A stretch of 64,000 bases of DNA from Arthrobacter liuii (GCF_014639275.1 NZ_BMFW01000008.1:62660-126659); one strand, 5' to 3'; shown: positions 8,642 through 18,011, counted from the first letter of the stretch. The notes: a model not told the origin generated them from the letters alone. A program made the numbers and translations.

Positions 8642-9603
8642 TATTCGACGCTCGACTTTCGGATCTGGCGGTACAGGATGACCGAGATGACCACCAGGGT
8701 CATGGTCATGAGGAAGGCGATGGCCACGCCGGGGCCGGTGGCGAAGTCCTGGAACACGGTCCGGTAGGCCAGGACCACCAGGGAGGTGGTGGCGTTGACC
8801 GGGCCGCCGCCGGTCAACAGATAGATGGTGGGGAAGTCGTTGACGCAGAAGATGGTCATCAGGATCCAGCTGATGTAGGTGGAGCGGGCAATCAGCGGCA
8901 GGGTGATCTGGGTGAACTGCTGCCAGCGGCTGGCACCGTCCATGCTGGCTGCCTCGTAGACGGTGGTGTCCACCGAGGCCAGGGCGGCGGAGATCATCAT
9001 CATCATGAACGGGAAGCTGACCCAGACCTTGAACACCATGACCGTGATGGAGGCCAGGGTGGGATCGGCCAGGAACAGCGGCGTGCCCAGGCCCAGGTTG
9101 CGGAACAGCGACGGGATCAGGCTGTCCGGGGTGGCCACGAGCCAGTTCCAGGCGGTGGAGGACACTACGATGGGCACCACCCAGGGCAGGAGCAGCAGGA
9201 CCTTGAAGGTACCGCCGGCCGGGATCTTGGTGCGCAGGAGCAGGGCCAGGCCCAGGCCTACGAGCCAGGAGCCGAAGACGCCCACGATGGTGAACCACAG
9301 CGTGAACTGGGCGGCCTTCCAAAACGCCGGTGAGGTCAGGACCGTGGTGAAGTTCTGCACGCCCACGAAGTTGCCGGTCTGGAGCAGGTCGCCGTCGTGG
9401 GTTGCCTGGACCGCCGCATAGATCAGCGGGTAGCCGTGGATCAGGACGAGCAGGACCACGGAGGGAAGCAGGAGCCAGAAGAACGTCCTGGTGGCCTGGG
9501 CAGAGAGCTTGCTCTTGCGTTTGCCCGGGAGGGTCCCGGGCCCGCCGGGGGCAACCCCGCGGCGGGCCCGGGCCAGGCCGGACTGGGTGGTGGCGCTGGA
9601 CAT
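8641..9603 (-). CDS. carbohydrate ABC transporter permease (MalF-like)
   Basis: The product is 320 residues, with a Gly/Arg-rich N-terminal tail and then about six transmembrane segments starting near residue 35 (TFFWLLLPSVVLLVLIHGYP). The EAA loop reads YEAASMDGASRWQQFTQITLPLI. It is the MalF/UgpA-type partner of the permease at 7751 and overlaps it by one base. It lies 12 bases after the binding-protein gene. No ABC ATPase gene is present in the operon; Arthrobacter and Streptomyces sugar importers commonly share an MsmK/MalK-like ATPase encoded elsewhere. Confidence 0.93.
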   Translation of the reverse strand: MSSATTQSGLARARRGVAPGGPGTLPGKRKSKLSAQATRTFFWLLLPSVVLLVLIHGYPLIYAAVQATHDGDLLQTGNFVGVQNFTTVLTSPAFWKAAQFTLWFTIVGVFGSWLVGLGLALLLRTKIPAGGTFKVLLLLPWVVPIVVSSTAWNWLVATPDSLIPSLFRNLGLGTPLFLADPTLASITVMVFKVWVSFPFMMMMISAALASVDTTVYEAASMDGASRWQQFTQITLPLIARSTYISWILMTIFCVNDFPTIYLLTGGGPVNATTSLVVLAYRTVFQDFATGPGVAIAFLMTMTLVVISVILYRQIRKSSVE

Positions 9604-9615
9604 GACCGGTCCGTT

Positions 9616-10944
9616 CTACTTCTTCAGGACCGATTCGAGGCCTGACTGGAAAGTCTGCAGGGCAGTCTTGGCGTCGGCCTTCCCGGTGATCATGGTCTGG
9701 CTGAACTGGTTCAGTGCCTGGCCGCCGTCGAGCGCGGCGAGGTTGGCGTTCAGCGTGCTGCCCTGGGCGGCGAAGGTCTTGGCGATGGGCTGCCAGTCCT
9801 TGACGATCTTGACGTTGTTGGGGTCGTTCGCGAACTCGGGCATCTCCGTGATCGACTTGAAGACGGGCAGGGCGGACATGAGCTTCTTCTGCCACAGCTG
9901 CTTGAGCTGGCCCAGGTAGTACACCAGGAACTCCTCTGAGGCGTCCTGGGACGGGGTGTTGGTGTACATCATGATGTTGTTCGGGAACACGATGGTGGCC
10001 TTGTCGCCGTGCGGGCCCTTGATGGGGTCAGCCACCAGGAGGTCTCCCGAGGTGTCGCCGACGCGCTGCGGGACGTTCACCTGGAACAGGCCGTAGCCTG
10101 CTTTTCCGTCCTTCCATTGTGCAGACATGTTGTCCGTGGTGTAGCTGACCGCGGCGGGATCGATGATGCCGTTGGACACGAGTTCCAGGACGAACTCCAT
10201 GGCTTCGACGTTGCGGTCGTTCATCAGGTCCAGCTCGCCGTCCTTGTTCCAGACGCCGCCGCCGTTGTTGACCATCATCATGATCATGGAGTGGTTGGCG
10301 TAGTTGTTGCCTGCGCCCGCACCGGTGGTGAACCCGAATGCGCCGACCTTCTTCAGGGCCTTGCCTGCTTCCAGCAGGGACGGCCAGTCCGTGGGCAGGG
10401 CCACGTTTGCCTTCTCAAACAGGGACTTGCGGTACCAGAAGACGCGCATGTCCAGCTGCCACGGGACCGCCACATAACCCTTGGAAGACTTGAACGGGTC
10501 CAGGGCGCCGGGCAGGAAGTCATCGAACTGCCCGTTCGCCTTCAGCTTCTCGATCACCTTGTCGGCATAGGCGATCTGGCCCTGCTGCTCGAACTGGAAC
10601 GCCTGGAAGCCGCCGCCCGTGGAGACGGCCGGGCCCGTCTTTGAGGCGATCGCCGAGGAGAAGGTCTGGTAGAAGTTGTTCCACTGGATGATCTGGTAGC
10701 TCGCCTTGGCCCCGTTGGCACCGGAGAAGCCCTCTGCGACGCTCTTGGCTGCGTCGTTGTAGGCCGGCGTTGCCCAGGGCATATCCCAGAACTTGATGGT
10801 CCCGCCCGCGCCGCCTCCGCCGCCTCCCTGGCTGGCCGAGCCGCCGCCGCAGGCCGCGAGAAGGGGTGCTGCGGCAGCTGCCGCCGTCAGGCCCAGGAAA
10901 CCGCGCCGGGAGAAGGAGCGGCGCTGTTCGGAAGTTGCGTTCAT
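9616..10944 (-). CDS. extracellular sugar-binding lipoprotein (ABC family 1)
   Basis: The product is a 442-residue solute-binding protein. Its N-terminus is a twin-arginine-like lipoprotein signal: SRRGFLGL at about residues 12-19, an Ala-rich core, and the lipobox LLAAC with Cys32, followed by a Gly/Ser linker. The remainder has the features of an ABC sugar-binding protein (KFWDMPWATP, DMRVFWYRKSLFEKANV). It should be anchored outside the membrane and feed the two permeases. The ATG at 10944 has an AAAGGA site upstream; an earlier ATG eight codons upstream would put a short extension before the signal peptide. It begins 112 bases after the stop of the degenerate dehydrogenase gene, so a secondary promoter could lie there. 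Confidence 0.93.
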   Translation of the reverse strand: MNATSEQRRSFSRRGFLGLTAAAAAAPLLAACGGGSASQGGGGGGAGGTIKFWDMPWATPAYNDAAKSVAEGFSGANGAKASYQIIQWNNFYQTFSSAIASKTGPAVSTGGGFQAFQFEQQGQIAYADKVIEKLKANGQFDDFLPGALDPFKSSKGYVAVPWQLDMRVFWYRKSLFEKANVALPTDWPSLLEAGKALKKVGAFGFTTGAGAGNNYANHSMIMMMVNNGGGVWNKDGELDLMNDRNVEAMEFVLELVSNGIIDPAAVSYTTDNMSAQWKDGKAGYGLFQVNVPQRVGDTSGDLLVADPIKGPHGDKATIVFPNNIMMYTNTPSQDASEEFLVYYLGQLKQLWQKKLMSALPVFKSITEMPEFANDPNNVKIVKDWQPIAKTFAAQGSTLNANLAALDGGQALNQFSQTMITGKADAKTALQTFQSGLESVLKK

Positions 10945-11056
10945 GATGTGTCCTTTCGGGACCGGCAAGCGCGGTGCGCCGTGGGTGCGGTCCTGCTCAT
11001 CGTCGAGAGTGGAGGTGGGACTGACTTTTGGTTTGGTTGCGTATCGGTGGGACTGG

Positions 11057-11881
11057 TTACGTGGCAGCGAGGGTTGCGTAGAGGTCGGTCAGCCGGGCGA
11101 ACCCGGCCAGGTCGTCCGGGCGGGTGCCGGCGCTGAGATGGTCCTTCAGCCGCCGCCACGCAGACCGGTGGGCGGATTCGTAGAGCGTGGGAAGGAAAAG
11201 TTCGCCGTGGGTACCCGTCACCCGGACTTCGGCAGGCCAGGCGGCGTCCGGATCGGGCACCTGGATGGCCACGCCGCCGTCGGCCGTGTAGAGGCGGATG
11301 TCGACGCCGGATCGACGGGCGGCGGTGAGCACGCCCTGGGCGGTGAACGGGGCACCGTTGGCCAGCCTGCCGCTCACCGTGTACCCGGTCGCGTCGCTGC
11401 GGAGGACGCCCACGCCGTCGAGCGCTCCGGTGACGGCAAGCAGCGCGGCGAGGTGCTCGCCCAGGAGCCGCCGCGGATCGGTGCCGGGCCCCGCCGTCGC
11501 CACGCTGTCCAGCAGTGATGCGGTGCCCAAGGCGCTGCGAACAGCCTCCCGGGCGTCGGGAGTTTCGCCAACCAGCGCAGGGTTGGAGGCCCAGCGCAGG
11601 TCCAGCACGACGGCGGTCCCTGCGGCGTCTGCCGCTGCGGCCAGTTCCGTGGTGTCCTCGGGGACCGGGTTGGCCACCACGATGCCGCGGGCACCTGCCG
11701 AGACGGCGCTGCAGGCCTCAGCGGTCCAGCCGGGGCCGCCCGCGATCACCAGCACGTCAGCCGTGCCCGGGTGGCCGGCCGGGGCGGGGCCGAAGGTTGC
11801 GGGCAGCGACGCCACGGTCTGGGTGACCGCCCCGGCTTCCCGGGCGTCGGGGGTTGCCGAAACGGTGTAATGGGCGCTCAT
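11057..11881 (-). CDS. degenerate Gfo/Idh/MocA-like protein, probably not NAD-binding
   Basis: The product has 274 residues and no clear assigned function. Its middle and end keep the Gfo/Idh pattern. DVLVIAGGPGW...ACSAVSAGARGIVVANP mirrors the DVV...PGWMHAE...AALEAGKHVLVEKP segment of real family members, and VRVTGTHGELFLP mirrors their last substrate-domain strand. The N-terminal dinucleotide loop is missing and the catalytic EKP lysine motif has become ANP. It therefore looks like a shortened, catalytically dead paralogue, possibly a partner subunit. It overlaps the active-looking dehydrogenase at 11878 by four bases (ATGA), which supports a shared complex. The alternative is an unrelated Rossmann-like protein. 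Confidence 0.6.
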   Translation of the reverse strand: MSAHYTVSATPDAREAGAVTQTVASLPATFGPAPAGHPGTADVLVIAGGPGWTAEACSAVSAGARGIVVANPVPEDTTELAAAADAAGTAVVLDLRWASNPALVGETPDAREAVRSALGTASLLDSVATAGPGTDPRRLLGEHLAALLAVTGALDGVGVLRSDATGYTVSGRLANGAPFTAQGVLTAARRSGVDIRLYTADGGVAIQVPDPDAAWPAEVRVTGTHGELFLPTLYESAHRSAWRRLKDHLSAGTRPDDLAGFARLTDLYATLAAT

Positions 11882-12981
11882 GCCGAAACTCCTGCTTTTT
11901 CTGCGGCATCTGGGTGTCCTGCCGCGGCGCTTGCCACGGTTGCGTCGGCGATGGCGAGGGCAAAGGTGAGGTCGTCGATCAGGGTTTGCGCGGAGGGCGC
12001 CTGGCGGGTTCCCCTGGCGAGTTCCGCCAGTTCGCGCCATTCGCCCTCGTAGCCGTTGTGCCCGTAGGGGCCGAAAATGGTGGTTTCGCTGCCGTTGCCA
12101 CAGGTGAAGGTGGCGACGGCGGAGCCGGCCTGGACGTAGGACGGCGTGAAGTCGATGCGGAGCGCGGAATCATCAGCGATGGCCTCGAACGTCCATTCGG
12201 GCTTCCACGTGCCGTTCATGACGGCCCGCAGTTCGATGACCCGTGTTGGGGTGCGGAGGGAGACGGAGTAGCCGAAGGGGCGGATGTGGGAGACCTGGAG
12301 GACTTCGATGTCAGCAAAGTCCGGCGTGAACCGGCGCACCAGGGGAAGATCGTGGATCGCCAGGCCCATGATCCCGCCCTGGAGTGCGGCTTTGATGACG
12401 TCGATGTCCGAGTAGTCGGGCCGGCCCGTGGCCGGGCGGGTGACGATTTCGGTTGCGAAGTCCTCGAAGCGGGCGTTGGGCGGCAGCACGATGGAGGAGC
12501 GGATGGTGTGCACCTGCTCCGGAAGATCGCCCCAGTTCTGTTCTGCTGCGAGCCAACCGGGATCGAACGTGTGCATGGCCCCCACGACGATCGGCACGCC
12601 GGTTTCGGTGCTGACTGCAGAGATGCGGGTGGCTTCCCCGGCGTTCATTGCAAAGGGCTTTTCGCAGAGGACGGCTTTCTTGCCGGCCCGGCAGGCGGCG
12701 ATGACCTGGTCCGCATGGAACTGGTGTGGGCTGCAGATCGCCACGATGTCCACGTCGTGATCGCCGAGCAGGGCGTCCATGCTGGTGCTGGAAGTGGCAC
12801 CCACGCGCGCCGCCACGGAGGAGGCCACGGCGGGATCCACATCCATGATGTGCCGAACTTCCAGGATGTCCCGGAGGCGGGCCAGGGCCGGAAGGTGGAT
12901 GGCCTGGGTGACGGGTCCGGCACCGAGGATGCCGACGCCGAGGGGCCGGTCTGCTGGCGCTGTGTGGTGGGACAAGTTCAA
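11878..12981 (-). CDS. Gfo/Idh/MocA family oxidoreductase, first gene of the sugar operon
   Basis: The product is a 367-residue dehydrogenase with LGVGILGAGPVTQAIHLP as nucleotide loop, EKP in VLCEKPFAMN, and a C-terminal domain with GIMGLAIHDLPLVRRF. It is the first gene of the minus-strand sugar operon and faces the ROK regulator across 188 bases that contain palindromes. Its stop overlaps the start of the degenerate paralogue by four bases. The family oxidises or reduces sugars and polyols with NAD(P)H; the substrate is unknown. It is clearly different from the two other dehydrogenases at 4605 and 5816, so the operon carries three separate family members plus a degenerate one. Confidence 0.92.
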   Translation of the reverse strand: MNLSHHTAPADRPLGVGILGAGPVTQAIHLPALARLRDILEVRHIMDVDPAVASSVAARVGATSSTSMDALLGDHDVDIVAICSPHQFHADQVIAACRAGKKAVLCEKPFAMNAGEATRISAVSTETGVPIVVGAMHTFDPGWLAAEQNWGDLPEQVHTIRSSIVLPPNARFEDFATEIVTRPATGRPDYSDIDVIKAALQGGIMGLAIHDLPLVRRFTPDFADIEVLQVSHIRPFGYSVSLRTPTRVIELRAVMNGTWKPEWTFEAIADDSALRIDFTPSYVQAGSAVATFTCGNGSETTIFGPYGHNGYEGEWRELAELARGTRQAPSAQTLIDDLTFALAIADATVASAAAGHPDAAEKAGVSA

Positions 12982-13080
12982 TTACCTCTTTGTAAGCGGA
13001 CTCTGGAGTACCTGGGGATCATCGCGGCTGATGTCTTCCATCGGCCCGGCAGATGTGCCTTGAGTCACAACGTAGAGCTA

Positions 13081-13104
13081 CTTTTGCCACGCGTCAAGCA
13101 AAAG
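13081..13104. promoter_or_regulatory. likely ROK-repressor operator in the divergent promoter region
   Basis: CTTTTGC (13081-13087) and GCAAAAG (13098-13104) form a perfect 7-10-7 inverted repeat, centred between the sugar operon start (12981) and the ROK gene (13170). A second small repeat, GCTGT-4-ACAGC, lies at 13129-13142. ROK/NagC-type repressors bind A/T-flanked inverted repeats in such positions. Binding is inferred from place and symmetry only. Confidence 0.5.
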
Positions 13105-13169
13105 TTGTTTGTTGCGCGTCATTCTTCTGCTGTGATGACAGCACTAAGTAAGAGTGTTATGACTTATGC

Positions 13170-14387
13170 ATGACTCAAGCCATGGGCAGGCAGGCCGCAA
13201 AAGACTCGGAGGTCGGCAGCCTGTCGCGTGCCGGAGACCTCTTCCAGCTGCTGCGCGACGGCAAAGCCCGCACCCGTGCCGAGCTCGCCCTGAGTACGGG
13301 GTTGGCCCGATCAACCGTGGCCTCACGGATCGACGCCCTGATGCTGTCCGGCCTGGTGGGCCCCGCAGGTGAGGCCCTGTCCAGCGGCGGCAGGCCGCCG
13401 TCGCGCTTTGCCTTCAACCCATCCGCCCGCCTCGTGCTGGCCGTGGACGTGGGCGCCACGCACGTCATCGTTGCGGTCACCGACCTCAGTGGGAAGGTCC
13501 TTGCCGAACACCGGCTGGCGCAGCGGGTGGCCGACGGGCCGGAAGCGGTGCTGGACCAGGTGGTTGCGCTGGGCAAGGCCCTGCTGGCGTCGGCGGGACG
13601 AAGCGTTGCCGAACTCGCCGGGATTGGCATCGGCCTGCCCGGCCCGGTGGAACACGACACCGGCAAGCCCGTGAAGCCGCCCATCATGCCCGGGTGGGAC
13701 GGCTTCGATGTGGTCAGCTACGTCCAGCGGTCCCTGCCCGTCCACGTGCTGGTGGACAACGATGTGAACATCATGGCGCTGGGGGAGCAGTCAGCCCATT
13801 GGCCCGAGCACAACAACTTCTTCTTCGTGAAGGTGGCCACGGGCATCGGTTCCGGCATCATCAGCAACGGCGAACTGCAGCGCGGCGCCAACGGCACGGC
13901 GGGCGACCTGGGGCACGTGCAGGTGGCGCGCGGTGGGGACGTCCTGTGTGCCTGCGGCAACTACGGGTGCCTGGAAGCGCTGGCGTCCGGGCCCGCCGTC
14001 GTGCGTTCCCTGCGTGACCAGGGACTGGAAGTGGAAAAGGGCGCGGACGTGCTCCGGCTCGCCGCCGACGGCAACCTGCAGGCCATTCAGGCGCTGCGCC
14101 AGGCCGGCCGGGACATCGGTGAGGTGCTGGCCACCGTGGTCAACCTGCTCAATCCGTCCGTCATCGTGGTGGGCGGCAGCCTCGGCGAGACGGGGGAGCA
14201 CCTGGTGGCCGGCATCCGTGAGGTGGTGTACCGGCGTTCCCCGCCCCTGGCCACCTCGCACCTGCGCATCAACGTCTCGCGGGCCGCCGGCCACGCGGCC
14301 GTCCTGGGCGCAAGCAAGCTGGTCACCCAATACGTCCTCTCGCCGGCAATCATCGAAGCCACGCTCGCAGGCGCAATCGCCGGGTGA
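13170..14387 (+). CDS. ROK family transcriptional regulator
   Basis: The product is 405 residues with an N-terminal winged helix-turn-helix (LFQLLRDGKARTRAELALSTGLARSTVASRIDAL, about residues 25-60). A ROK sugar-kinase-like domain follows, with DVGATH, GIGIGLPGPV and the zinc motif CACGNYGCLE near residue 262. Such NagC/XylR-like proteins sense a sugar and repress neighbouring operons. It is divergent from the Gfo/ABC operon, which it most likely controls. The ATG at 13170 lacks a clear ribosome site, so a leaderless transcript or use of the in-frame ATG at 13182 is possible. It converges on the GH13 gene at 14418. Confidence 0.93.
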   Translation: MTQAMGRQAAKDSEVGSLSRAGDLFQLLRDGKARTRAELALSTGLARSTVASRIDALMLSGLVGPAGEALSSGGRPPSRFAFNPSARLVLAVDVGATHVIVAVTDLSGKVLAEHRLAQRVADGPEAVLDQVVALGKALLASAGRSVAELAGIGIGLPGPVEHDTGKPVKPPIMPGWDGFDVVSYVQRSLPVHVLVDNDVNIMALGEQSAHWPEHNNFFFVKVATGIGSGIISNGELQRGANGTAGDLGHVQVARGGDVLCACGNYGCLEALASGPAVVRSLRDQGLEVEKGADVLRLAADGNLQAIQALRQAGRDIGEVLATVVNLLNPSVIVVGGSLGETGEHLVAGIREVVYRRSPPLATSHLRINVSRAAGHAAVLGASKLVTQYVLSPAIIEATLAGAIAG

Positions 14388-14417
14388 CGCCGGAGGCTGC
14401 CGGCGCCACCCCCGGTT

Positions 14418-16697
14418 TTAGGCTTCCGCCTCCGGTACCGGTGCCTCGGTCAGCAGCAGCGCGGTTCCGCCGTAGGCAGGCAGTTCGAGGAAGAAGCTGT
14501 GGAGATCGTCCACCTGCCCCACGGTCTCGCCGCTGAACAGGTCCTGCACGTTGGCGCCGGAGGGCAGTTCGTTGGACTGGATGCTGCCGGCGATGTCCTG
14601 CCCGGAGAAGTTGAGCGCCGTGACCTGCAGGGTTCCGTCATTGAGCCGGTTTACCAGCACCAGGGCGCCACGGTTGGAGACCTCGGGCACGTCCAGCAGG
14701 GTGCCCGTGGCGATCCCGTTTTCCTCGCGCACGGCAAGGATCCGCTGGAGGCGCCGGGCGAACGAGTTCTGGTCCTTCAGCTGGTCCGGCAGCGCGCCGT
14801 ACAGGCTGCGGGCCCTGGGCATCCCGGCGGAGGAGGTGGTGGCGTCCGGGCTGGTTCCCATGAGGTCGTGGGCACCGCGGTTGATCCAGCGCGTATCGCC
14901 CTGCGAGGTGAGTTCCCCGACACTGCTGCGGTCCAGGGCGAGGATGCCGGTGAGGTCCCAGCCGGAAAGTGCAAAGACACCGGGCTGCAGCGCGTTGTAC
15001 ATGGCCAGCAGCAGGTGGACGTCGCGGATTTGCGCCTCCTGCTCCGGGGTTACGGCTGCAGGGTCCTTGATGCCCAGGGCGGCCATGATGAAGCTGACCG
15101 TGGTGCAGGCAATGCCGTTGGTGGTGAAGACGGCGTTGTAGGGCCCGTTTTCCCCCGTCAGCCGGTCCCGCAGGGTCTGCTGCACGTTCTCGGCCAGCTG
15201 GGCGCCGGTGAGTTCCTCGCCGTTGAGCTCGAACATCTCGTCCCGGTGCCCGGTGGCGAAGTGCAGGAGCTCGTAGGTGAGTTCGTCGTGGTTCTGCAAA
15301 GCGTGCACCAGCGAGGCCTGGTCCACCCCGATTTCCATGGACAGGCGGAGCGTCAGCCGCAGGAACTCGGTATCGGCCGTGACCAGGGCGTAGTGGTATG
15401 CCGGCCTGGTGATGAAGTCGTAGGAAAGGTCCGGGCCGGACTCCGAGGTCGCCTTGATGTCATCAATGGTCAGGTTCAGCTCCTGGAAGGAGAACCCGCC
15501 CACCTTGCGGATCATGGACCCGATGAGCTGGTTGGCGGCCTCGGACAGCGGGTGCCCTTCGGACCAGCCGGGCTGCTCCTCGGCGCTCTTTTCCACGCCC
15601 AGGAAGCCGTTGGCATCCAGGCGCAGCGCGCCGGTGCCCAGGTCCACCAGCGAGTGCAGGGCATCGCCCACCACCAGGCGCATTCCGGCGAAGGTGGGGT
15701 CCAGCCAGTTGATGGAGGGCTGGCCGGCCTTGAAGTAGTGCAGGTAGACCCACCGGCGCGTCTTGCCGGTGGTGTCCACGATGGCACGGGTGGCGCTCCA
15801 GTTGGTCTCCTTCACCCCGGGTTCGTAGAAGATGACCCGCTGCAGCCGGCCGATGATGTAGCCGGCCTTCTGCAACGCCTGCTCCGAGTCCGGGCTGAGG
15901 TTGACCGAGTCGGCACCTTCGGGGACGTCCGGGAGGAGGTTCCAGTCCTCCTCCGGGATGTCCACCATGTGGTAGATGCCCGGGTAGTCCCGGAAGTTCA
16001 TTTCGGCCAGGCGGAAATCGGCACCCTTGCCGGTGTGGCCGGGGACGATGTCGTCAATCACCGTACCTTCGTGCTCAGCGGCCACCTCGCACATGCTGCG
16101 GAACTCTTCCTCGGTGCCGAAGACGGGGTCGATTGCCATGCTGATGCGGTCGAAGTGCCCGTCAACGCTGGGCGTGTGTGACCAGCCGCTGATGCCGCCG
16201 GCCAGTTTCACGGGCCCGGTGTGGATCCCGCGGATTCCGATTTCGCGGAATGCCTTCCACATTTCCGGGTCACCCAGGGCGGAAAGGAACGACTGGCCGG
16301 TGCGGGTGATGAAGGACAGCGGGTAGGCGGTGAACCACACGGAGGCGCGTTCGACGGCGGCGCGCGGGTTCGGGTGCGCGTAGGAGTTTTGCCACATGCT
16401 GGCCTGCCCTGACAGCTGCCGGGCCAGCGTGTTCGCGTCCCCGAGCATGGCCTGGTTGCGCAGCCACTCCACATACGCCGCGTTCCGCCCATCGAATTCA
16501 AAGGACGGCCTGCTGCCCACGAACTGGCGGCGGCGAGCGATCGGCCGCAAAGCCTTCGGCCGGGCCGCGAAAAACTGCTCGTCAAAATTGACATCCAGTT
16601 CCGTTGTCGGCTCCGCAGCTCCTGCTTCCACTTCCCCATTGCCCGCGGCGGCTGCGTCCGCTTCCGAAGTGTGCTCGCTGGTGCCCGGCTCCCGCAT
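14418..16697 (-). CDS. GH13 alpha-amylase family protein, trehalose-synthase-like
   Basis: The product is 759 residues. It has a catalytic GH13 barrel with [10 protein letters not shown] (nucleophile Asp at about 361), FQELNL (acid/base Glu at about 406) and NHDE (near 471), and ends with a beta-sandwich C-domain. The N-terminal 100 residues are unusual: a Glu/Ala-rich disordered stretch and then a helical part before the barrel. It resembles trehalose/maltose-interconverting (TreS-like) members more than secreted amylases. It has no signal peptide, so it should act in the cytoplasm on small alpha-glucosides. The ATG at 16697 has a GAGGAG site; frames upstream show no similarity. It is 155 bases past glycerate kinase on the same strand. 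Confidence 0.85.
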   Translation of the reverse strand: MREPGTSEHTSEADAAAAGNGEVEAGAAEPTTELDVNFDEQFFAARPKALRPIARRRQFVGSRPSFEFDGRNAAYVEWLRNQAMLGDANTLARQLSGQASMWQNSYAHPNPRAAVERASVWFTAYPLSFITRTGQSFLSALGDPEMWKAFREIGIRGIHTGPVKLAGGISGWSHTPSVDGHFDRISMAIDPVFGTEEEFRSMCEVAAEHEGTVIDDIVPGHTGKGADFRLAEMNFRDYPGIYHMVDIPEEDWNLLPDVPEGADSVNLSPDSEQALQKAGYIIGRLQRVIFYEPGVKETNWSATRAIVDTTGKTRRWVYLHYFKAGQPSINWLDPTFAGMRLVVGDALHSLVDLGTGALRLDANGFLGVEKSAEEQPGWSEGHPLSEAANQLIGSMIRKVGGFSFQELNLTIDDIKATSESGPDLSYDFITRPAYHYALVTADTEFLRLTLRLSMEIGVDQASLVHALQNHDELTYELLHFATGHRDEMFELNGEELTGAQLAENVQQTLRDRLTGENGPYNAVFTTNGIACTTVSFIMAALGIKDPAAVTPEQEAQIRDVHLLLAMYNALQPGVFALSGWDLTGILALDRSSVGELTSQGDTRWINRGAHDLMGTSPDATTSSAGMPRARSLYGALPDQLKDQNSFARRLQRILAVREENGIATGTLLDVPEVSNRGALVLVNRLNDGTLQVTALNFSGQDIAGSIQSNELPSGANVQDLFSGETVGQVDDLHSFFLELPAYGGTALLLTEAPVPEAEA

Positions 16698-16852
16698 TAG
16701 CTCCTCTTTCCATTGCTCGTTTCCGTGCTGGCATGGATGCTCCAAGACCCCCTGCCCAAGGACAGGTACCCAGGCGGGCAGGGAGTATTCGGCGATCCCT
16801 CTCCCGATGCTACTGCGCCCCGGAGCCGCCGGAGGGGACAAACGTGCCCGGG

Positions 16853-18010
16853 CTATTGGATGCTTTGTGCGATGTCCCGGCCGATCTGCCGGAGGAGGGC
16901 GGTGGACAGCTGGGGGTCCTTGGCCGAATCCCGGCTGGTGTAGTCAGCCAGGGCATAGACCTGTGTCAGGGCTATGTCAGCCCAGCGTTCGCGCGGAAGC
17001 AGGGACCGTCCTGCGACCGCGATGATGGGCCGCGTGCCGGAGCGGCGGGCGACGGCGGCCGGCAGTTTGCCGGCGAGGGTCTGCACATCGATGCTGCCTT
17101 CGCCCGTGATGACCACGTCGCAGGTGTCCCTGCGTGCATCGAAGCCCAGCAGGTCCAGGAAGAAGTCCGCCCCCGAGACCTGCCGTGCGCCCAGGAGCAG
17201 GCACGCGTAGCCGATTCCACCGGCACTGCCGGCTCCTTCATGCCGTGCCAGCCCGTGGGCCTCAGCAAGTCCGGCCTCCGCCATCCTAGCCACGAAGTGC
17301 CCCAACCCCGCATCGAGGCTGGCCACATCCTCCGGACCCGCGCCTTTTTGCGGCCCGAAAACGGCCGGAGCCCCGGTGGGACCGGTCAGCGGATTGGAGA
17401 CATCGCTGGCCATGATCAGTTCCGTGGCCGTGAGGCCGGGAAGGGGGCAGCCCTGAACCGAGTGGATCCGGCCGAGGGCCTGCCCTGCCCCCTCCATGCG
17501 GCGGCCTTGGGCGTCGATGAAGTCATAGCCCAGGGCGGACAGCATCCCCATGCCCCCGTCGGTGCTGGCACTGCCGCCCAGCGCCAGCACGATCCGTGCC
17601 GGGGCCAGGGTGAGTGCAAAGCAAATGGCTTCGCCGAAACCGCGGCTGGACGAGTTGAGCGGATCAAGGTCGCCGTCCGGCAGGAGCGTGATCCCGCAGG
17701 TGTTGGCAACTTCCACGACGGCGGTCACCCCGTCGAAGGCAATGGACGACTGCACCTGCCGTCCCGTTGGTCCGGTGACGGCGCAGGTGTGGCGGGTGAA
17801 GCCTGCCGAGACCGCGGCGTCGACGCTGCCGTCTCCGCCGTCGGCCAGGGGGAGCAGCTCGCACTGGATGCTGCGGCCGGCCCCGGCCCCGGCGGCAGCG
17901 GCGGAGCGGAGTCCGGCCGCCAGGGCCTGTGCCACCTCGCCGGCGGTGAGGCTGCCCTTGAATTTGTCCGGCGCGATGAGGGCGCGCACGGGCGTCGTGG
18001 AGGTGCACAT
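16853..18010 (-). CDS. glycerate kinase (GlxK/GarK family)
   Basis: The product is 385 residues, the usual length of this two-domain kinase family. Diagnostic segments are the N-terminal [41 protein letters not shown] and [13 protein letters not shown]. It phosphorylates D-glycerate using ATP. The ATG at 18010 is one base away from the stop of the DctA-type carrier gene. The upstream neighbours are a C4-dicarboxylate carrier and tartrate dehydrogenase, whose tartrate route ends in D-glycerate, so this kinase completes that pathway into glycolysis. Confidence 0.93.
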   Translation of the reverse strand: MCTSTTPVRALIAPDKFKGSLTAGEVAQALAAGLRSAAAAGAGAGRSIQCELLPLADGGDGSVDAAVSAGFTRHTCAVTGPTGRQVQSSIAFDGVTAVVEVANTCGITLLPDGDLDPLNSSSRGFGEAICFALTLAPARIVLALGGSASTDGGMGMLSALGYDFIDAQGRRMEGAGQALGRIHSVQGCPLPGLTATELIMASDVSNPLTGPTGAPAVFGPQKGAGPEDVASLDAGLGHFVARMAEAGLAEAHGLARHEGAGSAGGIGYACLLLGARQVSGADFFLDLLGFDARRDTCDVVITGEGSIDVQTLAGKLPAAVARRSGTRPIIAVAGRSLLPRERWADIALTQVYALADYTSRDSAKDPQLSTALLRQIGRDIAQSIQ

Positions 18011-18011
18011 G

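Noticed and set aside
7751-9895. One 714-codon frame suggesting a fused permease
   Set aside because: Only its last 296 codons are permease; the rest is a shifted reading of the second permease, whose own frame is intact.
14499-16181. 560-codon open frame antisense to the GH13 gene
   Set aside because: Shadow of a real gene with intact catalytic motifs on the other strand; Val/Gly/Gln-rich composition without motifs.
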